A stretch of 64,000 bases of DNA from Heligmosomoides polygyrus polygyrus (GCA_947396885.1 OX377205.1:55350676-55414675); one strand, 5' to 3'. Numbered from the stretch's first letter, positions 23,700 to 35,395 are shown. The notes: generated by a model from the sequence alone, not told the origin. Program-made: numbers and translations.

Positions 23700-24419
23700 G
23701 AGTCTTGCGGCGGGTGGTGCGTCGCCTCGAGGGTTACTGTACGCATGCTGCGTACTTTTGCCGGCTGAAGCACTGAAAAGGTCGTCGCGATTTTTATTTG
23801 CTTGATAGTGTTAATGCTGCTTACATAAGACATCATATATGGAGGCAGTCTGAAAGGATATTTGGACGTAAGAAGGATCTGCTGCGGTCATCTAATGGGA
23901 AGCCAAGTTTTGATCTTCCCAGAAAGCTTGGTGCCAGTTCAGTGGCGCTGAAAGGATGGATGACTTGTTCTGCCTGTACGAGGCCCGTACCAACAACCTC
24001 GATTGGGTATGAACGCGACTCGCGACGCTTCTTCCGACAGCGCTATCACGAGCCCACCGTACGGCTCGTGTTAGCACGGTCGGAAGAACTCGTGTTATTT
24101 ACGTTTAGCGAAATGGTTAACAATGCAGAAACATGAAGAAGTATGAAAACGAGAACCGAAAACCAAAGAAAACCCCCTCCCCTCAAGCTTCCAATCGACC
24201 ACGCCCTCCGGCGGGTCTCACCCGCAGTTCCTGGCACTGCGGGTGAGACCCGCCGGAGGGCACGCCGTGAACAACGGCAGCTCTCACCTTTTCGAGCGAT
24301 GCTCCGCGACAACTCGTCCGCGCGTTGGCTTCCACCACAGTGGCACCGTGAGTCCCACTGCGGCGGGAGCGATATGGGAGTTCTCGGGGTGCTGCCGCGA
24401 GACTGTAGAGGTCATAATG
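23700..24419. mobile_element. 720-bp insertion with GTAAG flanks and a central hairpin
   Basis: Interrupts the LINE between codons for DDTVCK and IGLNLEV. The 5-bp GTAAG is present on both sides (23695-23699, 24420-24424). Termini show only partial inverted similarity (AGAGTCTTGCGGC versus AGAGTCTCGCGGC-like). At 24203-24261 it carries an almost perfect hairpin of 26-bp arms (GCCCTCCGGCGGGTCTCACC). No coding was recognised. The superfamily is unknown. Confidence 0.6.
24203..24261. repeat. perfect GC-rich hairpin
   Basis: Arms of 26 bp (GCCCTCCGGCGGGTCTCACC.. and its reverse complement) around a 7-base loop TCCTGGC. No T tract follows, so it is not a terminator-like signal. It lies in the 720-bp insert. 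Confidence 0.8.
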
Positions 24420-25558
24420 GTAAGATTGGCCTGAATCTTGAAGTCCCTGGAGAACGGCCCTGAGGACGCCCGAAGCAACGTTGAATAGATACGTTGCATA
24501 CTCAGAAAATTTTGAACAAGTTACTTGCAAGCTGCATGCGGGTCATAGATTGCCTCAAACTAGTCATTCGTAAGTTGCTGCAAGCTAGCAGAAATGTCGC
24601 ATGTAAGTTACACGAAGACCCCTGCTAGTCATTCGTAAGCTGCTGCAAGCTAGCACAACGTGTCGCATGTAATCTAGATTATTGTGGCGCTGAAGATGTG
24701 GAGAACAATAGTTCTTTCTGACCAACCGTGATTGTTGTTTGGTAAGTGGGAGATCGAGAAGAAAGCGTAGCTCCTGTATGGACATAGGTGAGCGTTTCGA
24801 AGTTCGCCATGGTTCCTCCAACACGGTTTTTGGAACATATCGAAGGCAAAAGCCATGTTGGTAGAACTATGGCGAACCTCGAAACTTACGGACCTAGGCC
24901 AAAATCTCAGCTATAATAGACACAGATGATGATCTTGAGGTCTGCTGCTCTAATTTTACTCCAATGATTCGAGATACCAAATACCTAAATGAGCCTTCCC
25001 TGTAAGATCTGCGATTTAAGGTCTAGAAAACCAATGATGTTGAAGGAAATTGGTACTTGATTACAACTGGAACAGACACCTCGCCAAGGTCGCAGCATTC
25101 AAATGATGTGTTCAATGACAGCGCCAATAACAATGATACGTTAATATACGGAATGTCTAGGTAGTTTATATGGAACAAGAGAAGAACTGAAAGGTCTTGG
25201 AGCTGGGATGAAAATTAAATGAAAATGCTTGCATGATGCAGTGAATAATTTTTCAAAATTCGCATCGATTAGTGGATTTGGATAACCTGCGACGATTATT
25301 TGGGTCCAGAAGTGCTCTGTGTCCCGTCTCCACTTGTCGTGTTGTCACAGCCTCGCTTTACTTAGTCTCGCTCTCCGAGCGTTGTTATTGAACTCGTCAT
25401 TTGAATGCTGTGACCTCGGCGATATTCGCGACTCAGCTGTATCGCCCATTTTCCTTAAGGTCGCTGCTTCCCTATCGTAAAATTTCGATGTCGTCGTTCG
25501 GTTAAATGAAGCATACTTTCGCCTGCTCAGTGGAAAACTCGAATTGGTCAATATTTGT

Positions 25559-25592
25559 TGACAAAGGTTTGGGTCTAAAGACCTTCTTCAGG
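25559..25592 (-). ncRNA. hammerhead-ribozyme-like motif
   Basis: On the - strand: CTGAAGAA, stem GGTC-TTTA-GACC, CAAACCTTTGTC. This is the closest of the four copies to the CUGANGA..stem II..GAAAC pattern of Penelope-like elements, but G12 of the core reads C. Probably a PLE-derived relic. Confidence 0.35.
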
Positions 25593-25659
25593 TCTAAAAT
25601 AGCTATGAGGCGTATTTTAGACGTATATGATCAACAGAACCATTGATATATGATAGACC

Positions 25660-25828
25660 TGGACTCCACGAGAAGGAAGAGGGGATGGGGCCACGGACTT
25701 TCCACCGTAGGTGGTTCAGAACCCCTACATTTCATTTACGGCTGAACCACCCTATGGCTGAACCACTAGATAGAAAGTCCTTCGCACTTCCCCTCGTTTT
25801 TCATGTGGAGTCCTGGTATATAACACAA
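25660..25828. repeat. palindromic repeat
   Basis: CCTGGACTCCACGAGAAGGA at the left is matched by the inverse of a similar string at the right end. GGTGGTTCAG and CTGAACCA blocks face each other in the centre. A MITE-like hairpin nested in the TA-flanked element. Confidence 0.6.
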
Positions 25829-27538
25829 CAGCAGCTCTGATCAATCGTATATCTATAAGATATGCAAATAAGGTTATTTTAGACCTGAAGAAGAAGCTAT
25901 GAATGAGCTATGAATGAACTGCTGCTAAGAGATAAAACTAAAGGCTCAAAGGCAATAAACTGAATCGAAAAGCCGTTTAGGGCTTTTTTGACTGCACAAG
26001 AAAACGATACACACAACAAATAGATAATTCAAAATAACTACAACTATACTACTTTAAACAGTAAGTGATATAGTACTCAATCTAAGGATAAGGAACGAAC
26101 CGAAATGAAGTAGCGTCAAGACCATACGGCCTTCAACTATGCAAACAATGAATTGCACCAACCACTGGGTTGATTAAGTTTTAATGTCTTACACGAAGTT
26201 GTCTCGTAAACTAGCTTGCTTCTGGTTATGCCGCTGCCAGTAAGTCAGAGTGGAGTGCCCCCACCCCGTGAGGACATAGGATGGGATATCCGTTCTATTA
26301 CTATAGCTCAGGCTAACAAGTAAAACACAATCATTAACTGTTTTGAAACGATTTTCACCCATCACTCCTTTCGGGAAGTCTAGAAAGATGGGTCCACAGA
26401 TTCATCTCTGAAAAATCCGGCGATTTCACTCAACAACAGAAAACGGTAAGTAATTATACATAGACTCCTTTATATATAGTGGGACATAGATAAAAACTCC
26501 AGCTGGATATAATACAAACCTACTTTAGCCGCTTAAAACTGCCAAAGTGAAACAAAAACGAGGTGGACTTCCTCCCTAGACTTGGATCCCCTTCTTTTTG
26601 GGAAAAGGCTGTGAGGTACTTTCTACCAATTAGGAAATGGATTTACAAATGCAAACAGCCAAAAGAGATTAGGGAGGAAACAAGGAAGATGACAGAAAGA
26701 ATGGTAAGACTGTCCGGCTCGGTAGAGCAGCTCCGATTTCGAAACATACCATACGACCGCGTGCGCGTGTGAGGACGCTACCGAATGACCGCTGGCGCGC
26801 GTGATGACGCAACTTACTGCAGTGCAAGCTTGCACGAAAGCTTCTTGCAAGCTTGCAATACAGTTAGTTGCGTGCAAGTTTAAAACTCCTGGGTGCAGGC
26901 TTGCAAGTTAGTTAACCGCGACCGATAAGTCGCAAGTAACTTGTTTTCGAGGTCTAAAGGCGCAAGCAACTTGTTCAAGATTTTCTGAGTATGGACTTAA
27001 AGGTAGCTGATGCCCATCCCGACCAAGCGTTTGATTCCGAGAAATGGCGTCACCAAACCAGAAGAGCGAACCCCATCACCAAGCGGGACAAACGCTATTG
27101 AAAATCATGCTGACATTACCGGATGACGCTACAGTACTGGTTGCTCAATTCTGCTCATAAAGCAGATCGCCAGTTGGAGCTAAATGCTGTCCCATTGCAG
27201 GTCCTCTACGCTAGAAAAGAAATATTTCCCGCCACTTGAACAAATTGCATTTCAAGCATTCTTGTACCAACATCATAATATGTGATTTGCTCAAACAAAA
27301 CGTAATTAGTTCTTTATGCTCGTCTAGCATCTCAAAGTGCTTCTACAGCAGCGTTATTATTAAGTGTGAAATAACGCAGTGATGTCAAATGATTCAACCA
27401 CACAATTTTGCTGAAGTATGCTAGATCTTAAGCAAACCAGAAACCTTTTTTTATCATATGTGATGATATGAAGCGGAGAAGTTGACCGACAATTCTGTTA
27501 TGGAAGCAGGAGATTCCATATGTCGGACCGAGCACAGC

Positions 27539-28095
27539 GGTACTATTGTACTTATGGTACCCCACTTAATCTTGTTCAAAGTAGGTCTTCTGGGGTAATC
27601 TGACATGGGAAGAACGAATATCGTAGTCGTTTTTTGTGGAAATGCATTATAAGCCCGTTACATTAAATTCGTTCGAATTGCCTAAGGCCTTGCGAAATAG
27701 CGCGCGCTGGTGAGAGACGCAGAGATACCGCCTCCTACCACTACGCAATCGCGACCGTCTCCCCGGGGAGGGGGGTCAGCGCGCAGGCGCGGCGACTAGC
27801 TACATACAGCGAATGCAAGTGCAGCCTTTTTCGATTACAGATCCGCGTCTTATTTGTTTTCATATTGGCAATGGAGGGAACTCCAGGATGAAGGCAATTT
27901 TAGCACGGGTGCGCTAGTGGGCCCACATTCCGGAGTCCCTTCCCCTGCCCACTTCTGTGCTCTACTCCGCGCGAACGGAGAAGAGCTAGAGACGGCGAAA
28001 TAGTGCGCATCGATGGGAGACGGAGTCTCTGCGTCTCTTACCCACGCGCGCTATTTCGCAAGGCCATGGGCAATTCGGACTTAACATGGCGAGTA
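27539..28095. mobile_element. GGTAC-ended MITE, copy 2 (right end truncated)
   Basis: Starts GGTACTATTGTACTTATGGT as at 1605. It has the same AAGGCCTTGCGAAATAGCGC block, the ~165-bp core at 27800-27960 and an inverted CGCGCGCTATTTCGCAAGGC block near 28040. The outer right terminus is replaced by unrelated sequence after about 28095. It ends about 260 bp upstream of the first recognised DOT1 exon. Confidence 0.75.
27800..27960 (+). repeat. recurrent ~165-bp core (copy 2)
   Basis: Runs CTACATACAGCGAATGCAAG to CCTGCCCACTTCTGTGCTC, with GGAACTCCAGGATGAAGG and CAATTTTAGCACGG in the middle. Confidence 0.65.
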
Positions 28096-28358
28096 TTTAT
28101 TTGCGAGCTATCAAGGACCGCACTTCCCTAAGACCTTCCCCCTGCTCGTTTGTCAAGTTCGTGGTTCTGTCGAGCCTGTGCGCAGTGAATATAAGTGCTT
28201 GCGAACAGTTTCAGGCATTCATTCGCGCTCTTTTCATGTTTATTTGACTGCATTAAGGAATTCTGTTGTTGTTCGATGACAGGAAACCACTATTCATCAA
28301 AATTGAGGCTATGGTTTAGAAATACGGTGTTTCTCATGCAATTGTGCAAGTTGTTTAG

Positions 28359-28515
28359 GCTATGCATGAAGAAACTTCCCAGTGCTATTACAAATGTTCT
28401 GAAACATTTGGACTGCGGCTCTGCTACATTCAATAGCGTCGATAGAACAAATTTTGAGGCAGTGCGACTTGTAGTTGAAGATTTCAACAAGGTAGCTGGG
28501 CCTTACGCAAAACTG
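28359..28515 (+). CDS. DOT1 exon A
   Basis: Open frame from a TTGTTTAG acceptor (inferred, 28358) to the donor CTG|GTGAGT. It encodes MKKLPSAITNVLKHLDCGSA through DFNKVAGPYAKL. This matches the helical segment that precedes the catalytic loop in DOT1 proteins (family-level match, weak residue identity). It ends in phase 0, joining VYGETS directly. The upstream boundary is the least certain of all exons: the frame stays open to 28195. Confidence 0.7.
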
Positions 28516-28857
28516 GTGAGTTGCTTCTAACTGGAACGCTTGCGGAAATTGTTGTATCCAATAATTGATTTTCAAAAGAATTCGTGTTCACAGTGGAAGG
28601 GACAAACGAATCCAGCATTTGAGACATGGAGTCAGGATAGGTGCTGCGTCGAACTGCTTACTATAATCTGCAGTCTTTCTTTCAGCAGGTAGTTTGCTTT
28701 CATTTGAAGACAATACGTTATCGCTTGCTTGAAAATGCTTTTTTTTAGAGCCGTTGCAAACCCACAGCTGCTGAACAATCACTATGCTCCTTTTAGCAGT
28801 GGGGTATGCTTAAAACGTAAGCATGTATGCTCTTATCCCCGGATCTGATTTTTTTAG

Positions 28858-28989
28858 GTGTATGGAGAAACATCCTATGAACAGATGCAAATGATCATTA
28901 ATCAAACCGTCTTTCGTGAATCAGATGTGTTCCTAGATTTGGGTTGTGGAGTAGGGCAGCTGGTGATGTACGTAGCAGGAGGAACCAAG
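28858..28989 (+). CDS. DOT1 exon B (D1 loop and SAM motif I)
   Basis: 44 codons between TTTTTTAG and AAG|GTGACT, phase 0 at both ends. Contains VYGETSYEQMQMIINQTVF, then DVFLDLGCGVGQLVMYVAGG. DLGxGVGQ is the glycine-rich SAM-binding loop diagnostic of DOT1, and VYGETS is its conserved D1 loop. The intron upstream is about 340 bp. The one downstream is 59 bp, typical of compact nematode introns. Confidence 0.95.
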
Positions 28990-29048
28990 GTGACTCGCTG
29001 CGGTTATGATGTCAGCATAACTTGCGCGTAAGACTGTAAATGTTGCAG

Positions 29049-29125
29049 GTCAAAAAGGCAGTGGGCATTGAAATCAACGACTTGCCTGCAAGATATGGGG
29101 CAGCCATGAGCGAGGATTTTTCTAA
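29049..29125 (+). CDS. DOT1 exon C (motif II)
   Basis: 25 codons plus two bases between TGTTGCAG and TCTAA|GTAAGT. Encodes VKKAVGIEINDLPARYGAAM then SEDFS. The Glu of GIEI is the acidic residue expected to bind the SAM ribose. It ends in phase 2, which requires a partner exon starting with one base. Exon D, 10 kb away, meets this (AA|G = Lys). Confidence 0.95.
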
Positions 29126-29383
29126 GTAAGTTTTTGCCTTCACGACTAACTAAGGAAAAGTCAGAGCGGTTACTCGGACCTAAGGAAGGGTCGACCATGG
29201 TTGGATTTTCCACAGTCGAAATAGTGGAAATCCCATTACTAGTGCCCACCGCTATTTAAATTCACCGATAGTTTTCGCCTTTCTGACTTCTAATTTCAAA
29301 TTATGATAACGTCGCTCAACCAATTTGTTTAACGCGAAAACCATTACGCTTGGCATCTCACTCGCAGAAAAAACAGCTTCAGG

Positions 29384-30102
29384 GCACTAGTTAAAAGTTC
29401 CGACTCCACCGACAACACTTCGGTCGAAAAAAAAATTTCGCTGAAACTTTGTCTAGGGGGGGGGGGTCATTTGGGGTGCTGATCACGAATCTGATATCCG
29501 TTTTTCACGATTCGGTCGGAGACCACCCATACCGTTAACATGGGTGGTCCAGGCAGAGTCACCGATTTCGCTGAAACCTCGTCTAGGGGGTTATTTGGGA
29601 TGCTGATCACGAATCTGACATCCGTTCTTCACGATTCGGTCGGAGACCACCCATACCGTTGACATGGGTGGTCTAGGCATGGTTAACGATTTCGCTGAAA
29701 CTTCGTCTAGGGGGGTTATTTCGGGTGCTGATCACGAATCTGACATCCGTTTTTCGTTTTACGCTGGAGTACGGTAGATTACGGAAGGTACGGGTGACTA
29801 AGGTAATGGTCACCGATTTCGCCCAAACTCCGGCATGAAACGGAAAACGGATGTCAGATTCGTTATCAGCACCTCAAATAACCTCCCCCCCCCTAGGCGA
29901 AGTTTGGGCAAAATCGATTATTATGACCTCGGCAGCGTTAGTTACCTTTAGCTACCGTAACCTACCGTAATCGACCGCAATTTCAAAAACCGATGTCAGA
30001 TTCGTGATCAGCACCCCAAATAACCCCCCTAGACAAAGTTTCAGCGAAAAATTTTTTTTCGACCGAAGTCTTGTCGGTGGAGTCGGAACTTTTAACTAGT
30101 GC
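29384..30102. mobile_element. GCACTAG-ended MITE with internal tandem repeats
   Basis: Inverted termini GCACTAGTTAAAAGTTCCGA, about 45 bp long. The interior holds about 2.5 tandem units of ~124 bp (GCTGATCACGAATCTGACAT near 29478, 29602 and 29727) facing an inverted set on the right (29850-30020). The left part has a G10 tract (29457-29466). The ends resemble CACTA (CMC/EnSpm) termini, but no TSD is evident (GG/CC flanks), so the superfamily is open. It lies in DOT1 intron C-D. Confidence 0.75.
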
Positions 30103-30109
30103 CGCTTGT

Positions 30110-30605
30110 AGCAATTTTCTAGTAGTAAACAACTAGGCATTTAGAGCCCATGAACTATCGGGATATATGTTTTATTTCCTCTTGTACGTGATGAAATTTT
30201 CGTTTTGAATTTTTCCTAAAAAATGTAAGAAAATAACGATGTGAAAGCGACATGCTTATGGTGCAGAATAAATTACTTTTCAAAACCAAATCCTTCCGTT
30301 TTTGTACCGATCAAGTTAACAACTTATTATCTAAAGTTGCTGCTCGAATAGATAGGAGCTGTTGTTCACCGGAGCTCTCACTCTTTCCACAGGTTTTCGT
30401 ATTTTGTTTTTAGATCCCTATAAGCGCATCCTGCTCTATTTTCTATTTTGCTCTTTGGATTTTTTGCGAACTATACTGGTAATAGGATACCAACTACCAA
30501 AAATAATTTTTCGGATTGTCATAGGACCTTGGAGATGTTTCGAGAAAGGCTAGTTCTCCAAATTTTTAAATAATCATTTTTTGTTATTGGTCTTGATCTA
30601 TATAG
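30110..30605 (+). other. unassigned intronic sequence
   Basis: A+T-rich, with no exon, repeat pair or transposon ORF that I recognise. It ends at a mariner-type terminus at 30609 (TTAGGTTGTAGGGAAAGTTC). Confidence 0.3.
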
Positions 30606-30689
30606 TATTAGGTTGTAGGGAAAGTTCTCACAGTTTTTGAATGTGCGTTTTTCTTCCTCACTGCGTCGCTGCAGGTTTTGTTGTGTATT

Positions 30690-31350
30690 CTAACGAGGAA
30701 GGTCAACGAGTTGAGCGTGGAGATTCTTAAAACGACCTATATAGGATTGTAGAGTGTTGTCTAGGAAGCACCGTAGTGGTTTCCAAATTTCCTGCGGACC
30801 TCTGGTTAGGTTAAAAATTGCAAAGAAAAAACTGTAGCGCTTCGGTGCGGCCTGATAGCGCAAAACTGACACCTGGAGTACCCTTGCCGTGCCCGGAAAT
30901 GATCCTGCAAAACGTTTGGAGCCTCATTCATTGCTAGAACGTGGGATTTGGGAAATTCCTAATAGAAGCGAGAAGTCACATTCAGAGGAGACATCCTCCA
31001 GGAACGCAGCACCGATCGGATGGCCGAGTGGATAGCGCGATGGGCTTGCAGAAGAGTGGTCAAGGGATCGATTCCACGATTGAGCTTATCATTGCTAGTG
31101 GCGTTTTTGCATTTTTATCAATGCAGAGTGCATTTCAGCCCCAGCAGGGTACCGTGTTCGCTTTTCTAATTCGTTCTTAACCTCTTGCAAGATGTGGACC
31201 AAGCTAGCCTTCGTCGATTAGAGAAACGCTGTTGGGCATTAAACCATGTCTATTTTGTTGGGGAAGCTGCTATCCATGTGTGATCACGTTGTAGTGTTTT
31301 CTAACAGTTTTGGAAGTGTGTCTCGCAATGACCTCATTTGACCGCTCCTC
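30690..31350 (+). repeat. tRNA-like foldback family, left arm
   Basis: Pairs as an inverted repeat with 33720-34352, the arms now separated by a mariner. It contains a tRNA-like segment (31018-31085) with the A box TGGCCGAGTGGATAGCG, as in tRNA-Ser/Leu, and the B-box-like GGGATCGATTCCACG. It is homologous to the arms at 37080-38670 (shared 'aggtcaa..gtggagat', 'gaagcaccgtagtggtt', 'aaatttcctgcggac'). No intact acceptor stem, so it is not a functional tRNA. Confidence 0.75.
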
Positions 31351-31442
31351 CCTACTCTAGGGGCTGTAAAGGGGGGGGGGAGGAGGCATTACAGATATGA
31401 CGCACCGCAGACACTTCAAAGGCTGGAAAAGTCCTTCGTATA

Positions 31443-33263
31443 CAGGGTGGCTGAAAAGTTCGGGCAATTTTTCATAGTATTTCAGCAGTACGAAAATATT
31501 ACATAAACGAAACAGATTTACAAACAAAATTAACAGCAACTTCATTAGATTAATAGCAACAGAATACAGCAGAAAAATTCACAACAAGTGCTCAAGATTG
31601 CCTCTTTTGGCTTCAATACATTTTCGCAGTCGCTGACGATGGTCGCACTCTGATCCGCTGTAATCTCGTCCCAGGATCGCATCAACGCCGCTTTCAGAGG
31701 CTCCAGGACGTAACTCCAACGACGTCGCGCGCAGCCGCATGCGACATCGCGGCGCTGAAACGCGGACATGCGCTCGGTAACGCATGGTTAGCCGCGGAGC
31801 ACGGAATTTAGCCAATGTTCAAGCTTCTCGATTAGTTTTTTACGTGTTCTCGCACATCGGAGGCTACTTCTAGCTCCCCATAACTGTGACGTAGCGGATT
31901 CGCTCCCCAAGGTTCTGTGAAGTTTTATGTGCTGTATATAGTGCATTCAAGTACAACTAAAAGTGTGGGACGGATATGCTAAAGTTCCGATGCTTTATAG
32001 GTGGGGTCAGAATGTCTTGATGGCTACTATTTTTCTCACAGGGTTGTTGAGAAGGTCAGAAGGTGGGAAGGTTACAGCTCGACAGCCGAGCCTATAAACC
32101 GTGCCTCTTTGGATACCAGACATTATTGCAAAGATTATCTTTCGTTTCACTTTCTTATGTAGACTATTTATTGCTTTTCCTCACCCATCTACTTAAATAC
32201 GATATTGATGTGCTGTTAAATGGAGATGTTTGTTCTGGAAAACTAGGAACGATACATGATGTCTAAGCCGTCCCTATCGCAAGCGTTACTAGCCTGAGAT
32301 CAGGCGAGATGGATGGTCACATGTCTTTGCTCTAAACGCCTGGGAAGAGCTCCTCGCAAGAGGCAATTGTGGATTTGGTGGAATGCGCAGGTGCCCAACC
32401 CTGCTGAAGAGGAAATCTAGTTTTGCCAAAATGACACGTCGTCCAGCGGTCTAGTACGTCGCCACGCACATATTGCTGGCGGCTGGTAGCGTTGATTTTG
32501 ACGTTGTCCACGAAGACCAGTGGCCTCTTTACGGTACCGCACATCCCAGCTAACACCATCTCCGAGGCTGGAAAATGACTGCAGCTGATTGTCCTTGTGG
32601 CCGTCCTCTTCTGCTGATCCTTCTTGAGTTGCCGGCGCACCTGGCGGTTTTGAACCGGCTGGACCGTGAAAATGTTTTCGTCGGTGAACAGCACCTTCGA
32701 CAAGCGACCACCGCCGACGCATTCGCTTTATTTCCTCAACCTATCAGCTTCTCTCGCGTCGTTGAGTAAGTGAATACGAACGACTTTGTAGTACGTAATT
32801 CCAGTTTCCTCCTGGTAATATGGTGGACCCGTTCTCTACTGATTCCGAGATCCGTAGCCATCTTGATCATGCACACCTCAGAATTGCGGCGAATACGACA
32901 ACAAACCTTGTTGATGTTCTCCGGTGTTGTTGCTGTGGTGAGACGAGAGCTGTGGTGACAGTCAGGGTCCCGTCAGTCTCTTTGTAGCGCTTTGCAATCT
33001 TGTAGACGGTCTTTTGTTCGAAAACGGTTTTCCGAACTATGTCCGCTGTCTTGATCCCGGTCTCGTGCAACTTGACGACGGTGACACGTTGACTTTCACG
33101 AAACATAGCAGAATCACAACTGAAAGCAAGTAAACTGCAACAACACATTCTAGATCAAGATTGCGCGAGGAATACAACAGAAGCAACAGAAACAACAAAA
33201 AAACTCAATTTTTAAGTTAAAAGTAGTGCCGCAAAAAATTGCCCGAACTTTTCAGCCATCCTG
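31443..33263 (-). pseudogene. maT/mariner-like transposon with TA TSD, transposase broken
   Basis: Termini CAGGGTGGCTGAAAAGTTCG and the inverse of CAGGATGGCTGAAAAGTTCG, flanked by TA. On the - strand: N-terminal helix-turn-helix (SQRVTVVKLHETGIKTADIV), SKVLFTDENIFTVQ (first Asp), GWAPAHSTKSTIA (second block; the usual QD..AP Asp is replaced by GW). Then come a stop, SKDM, stop, SPDL (third Asp). The C-terminus LEPLKAALMRSWDEIT is frameshifted. About 450 bp of unrelated sequence (31816-32270) separates the last parts. It sits between the two arms of a foldback. Confidence 0.88.
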
Positions 33264-33269
33264 TATACC

Positions 33270-33715
33270 TCGTTTAAAGGGTTATTTGGGGTACTTATCA
33301 CGAGTCTGGCACCTATTTCGGTGTAACGGCGGAATACATTAGGTTAGAGTATCCTGTAAAAAACAGCATACGCACCGCCGTTCTCTTCATCTTATCTATT
33401 CACAATTCGTTTCCAAGGTCGCATCTTTAAAATTTAAAAGTCAAAATCCAATGCTGAATTCATGGTCATCACAATAACATCCATAGGCCTATGGCATACT
33501 CTCACGGGAGTGTCCGCGGACGGGAGCGAATCGTGCCGGGATCCCACACCTGGCAAATCGCCGCGCGCCGTCCACTGATCGCAGTCAACGGACGATGAGG
33601 GGGCTGGTATTGCGACCAATACCGCGGGATGGATAAAACATTCCAGTTTTGCTCACAGTAGAATTGGTAAAAGTCATGAAAAAATCCATTCTCCATAGAA
33701 ATCTAAGGGGCGATC
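33270..33715. other. unassigned intronic sequence
   Basis: Between the mariner end and the foldback right arm. One GCTGATCA-family trace at 33276-33310, otherwise nothing recognised. Confidence 0.3.
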
Positions 33716-33719
33716 AGCA

Positions 33720-34352
33720 CGTCTTGGTGATGGACCAAAGTAATAGCTGTCGACCATGTTCGCAATGAGGTCGCTACGAGACACACTTCCAAAGCTGTTA
33801 GAAAACAAGAAAGCACTACAAAGTGATCACACATGAACAGCAGCTTCCCCAACAAAACAGACATAGTCAGCCGCAGCAGCGGCGGCGTATCTCTAATCGA
33901 CGAAAGCTAGTTTGGTCCACATCTTGCAAGAGCTTAAGAACGAATTAGGAAAGAGAACACGGCACCCTTCTGAGGCTGAAATGCACTCTGCATTGATAAA
34001 AATGCAAAAAAGCCGATAGCAATGCATAAGCCCAACCACGGAATCGATCCCTTGACCACTCTTCTGCAAGCCCATCGCGCTATCCACTCGGCCATCCGAT
34101 CGGTGCTGCGTTCCTGGTGGATGCCTCCTCTGAATGTGACTTCTCGCTTCTATTAGGAATTTCCCAAATCCCACGTTCTAACAATGATTGAGGCTCCAAA
34201 CCTTTTGCAGAATCATTTCCGGGCACGGCAAGGGTATTTCAGGTGTCATCTTTGCGATATCAGGCCGCACTGAAACGCTAGTCTTTTTTTGGCATTTTTT
34301 TCCATCCACTACCCAGAGGTCCGCAGGAAATTTGGAAACCACTAGGGTGCTT
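33720..34352 (-). repeat. tRNA-like foldback family, right arm
   Basis: Reverse complement of 30690-31350, including the tRNA-like segment (- strand about 34045-34115). It ends near 34352, where a second foldback family member follows directly. Confidence 0.75.
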
Positions 34353-35395
34353 CTCACAAGGAGAGCCTCCAGAGTGGCGGTGAGCTTTTGCGATGCAATT
34401 TTCACAGGATGTGGGGTCCCGTGTTTAGAGTCTAAAACCATAGTTACTATTTTCGGAATGCTCTTCTGTGGTCGAAAGAAAACCGTGTGGACGCGCGAGC
34501 GTGAAGTTCATGGCGCTCTGGTGCCATCCAGCATGATGTGGTCGGTTGGCGTACTGGTAGCGGGGTCGCCTCTCGGACGCGACGAGCGGGTTTGACGGTT
34601 CGGTCCAAGGTGTCGCCATTGTTTTTGCACACATTGGATCGTTATTATTATGGACTTGCGTGATCACAGGAGTCAATTTGTACACGATTAATGCCATTTG
34701 AGCTTAGCCTTTTTGGGCTTTCATTTGAGTTATCTCTCAATGGATCGTATTTGCACTGTATCGTTCTATTGGATCGCTAACATTAAAAAATTTTCTTGCT
34801 CGCATGAAGTAACTGTGTTTATTGTTGACAATGATAATCAACAGTTATGATATAGAACTATGAAACATTTAAAACATAATCCCTCATCACACTAGCAGCA
34901 TCTTACAGAGGCTTGGGGGCGAACTTGACCAGGTATCACTACTTCTTCCACTTTTTCCATTGGGGATATATGACAGCAGATTGGTGTGGTCCTCAAATCT
35001 AGCCCAGCTATCGACAAGAAGGACTTTGAGCGGAGGGGCTGACGATCCAGCCACAGACTCCCTGACGAAACGGGCACATGGGGTTCTGTCATGATATGTG
35101 TCGTTCCTGCCATCAAAAGCAGGTTCGGAGCTTGCCAGTGGCAAGTTTGGGGAAGACGCCATCTTTTTCTTTGAGAATCACGAGGAGCTGTTTCTGTGCA
35201 TTTACGGTATCGTTGCTGATATGATGCAGTGCAAATACGATTCATTGAGGGGTTACTCAAATGAAAGCCTTAAAAGGCTAAGTTTAAGTACTAAAAGTAT
35301 TAATCGTGTACAAATTGACTCCTGTGATCACGCAAGCTCATAATCACGATCCGATGTGTGCAAAAACAATGCTGACACCGGGGACCGAACCAGCA
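34353..35395. repeat. tRNA-like foldback family, second type
   Basis: Inverted arms about 34605-34770 and 35205-35390 (shared GATCACAGGAGTCAATTTGT, TACACGATTAAT, TTGCACTGTATCG-like strings). The left flank 34345-34620 has a tRNA-like segment (about 34545-34612: GGTTGGCGTACTGGTAGCG, then TTGACGGTTCGGTCCAAGG). Related copies are at 1420-2370 and 45280-47100. Short ORFs at 34887-35260 (-) fall in the loop and are unrecognised. Confidence 0.65.

Larger units (their letters stand above)
24501..26989. mobile_element. 2.5-kb TA-flanked element with subterminal repeats
   Basis: Termini CTCAGAAAATTTTGAACAAG and the inverse of CTCAGAAAATCTTGAACAAG, flanked by TA. Excision restores the LINE codons LHMDLKV. 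Subterminal direct repeats (CTAGTCATTCGTAAG, TGCAAGCTAGCA, GCAAGCTTGC) cluster at both ends. Inside are an inverted pair at about 25079-25140 / 25372-25420, a hammerhead-like motif (25559-25592, -) and a palindrome at 25660-25828. No transposase is recognised, so this is a non-autonomous TA-target element of unknown family. Confidence 0.75.
23310..27103 (+). pseudogene. RTE-A LINE copy 4, 5'-truncated, split twice
   Basis: Three segments (23310-23699, 24420-24500, 26990-27103) join into the LINE C-terminal region: YGAECWPVTKEIESRLSVAE, TKMLRWTVGVTRLDR, ARLRWYGHVLRIND, then KIGLNLEVPGERP, then MDLKVADAHPDQAFDSEKWR to the final KRDKRY and stop. The order and sequence match the copy at 9119-10032. 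The interruptions are a 720-bp insert (GTAAG flanks) and a 2.5-kb insert (TA flanks). It is inactive. Confidence 0.85.

Noticed and set aside
31018..31085. Candidate tRNA-Ser/Leu
   Set aside because: A perfect A box, but the TPsiC stem and acceptor stem fail, and an inverted copy sits at about 34045-34115.
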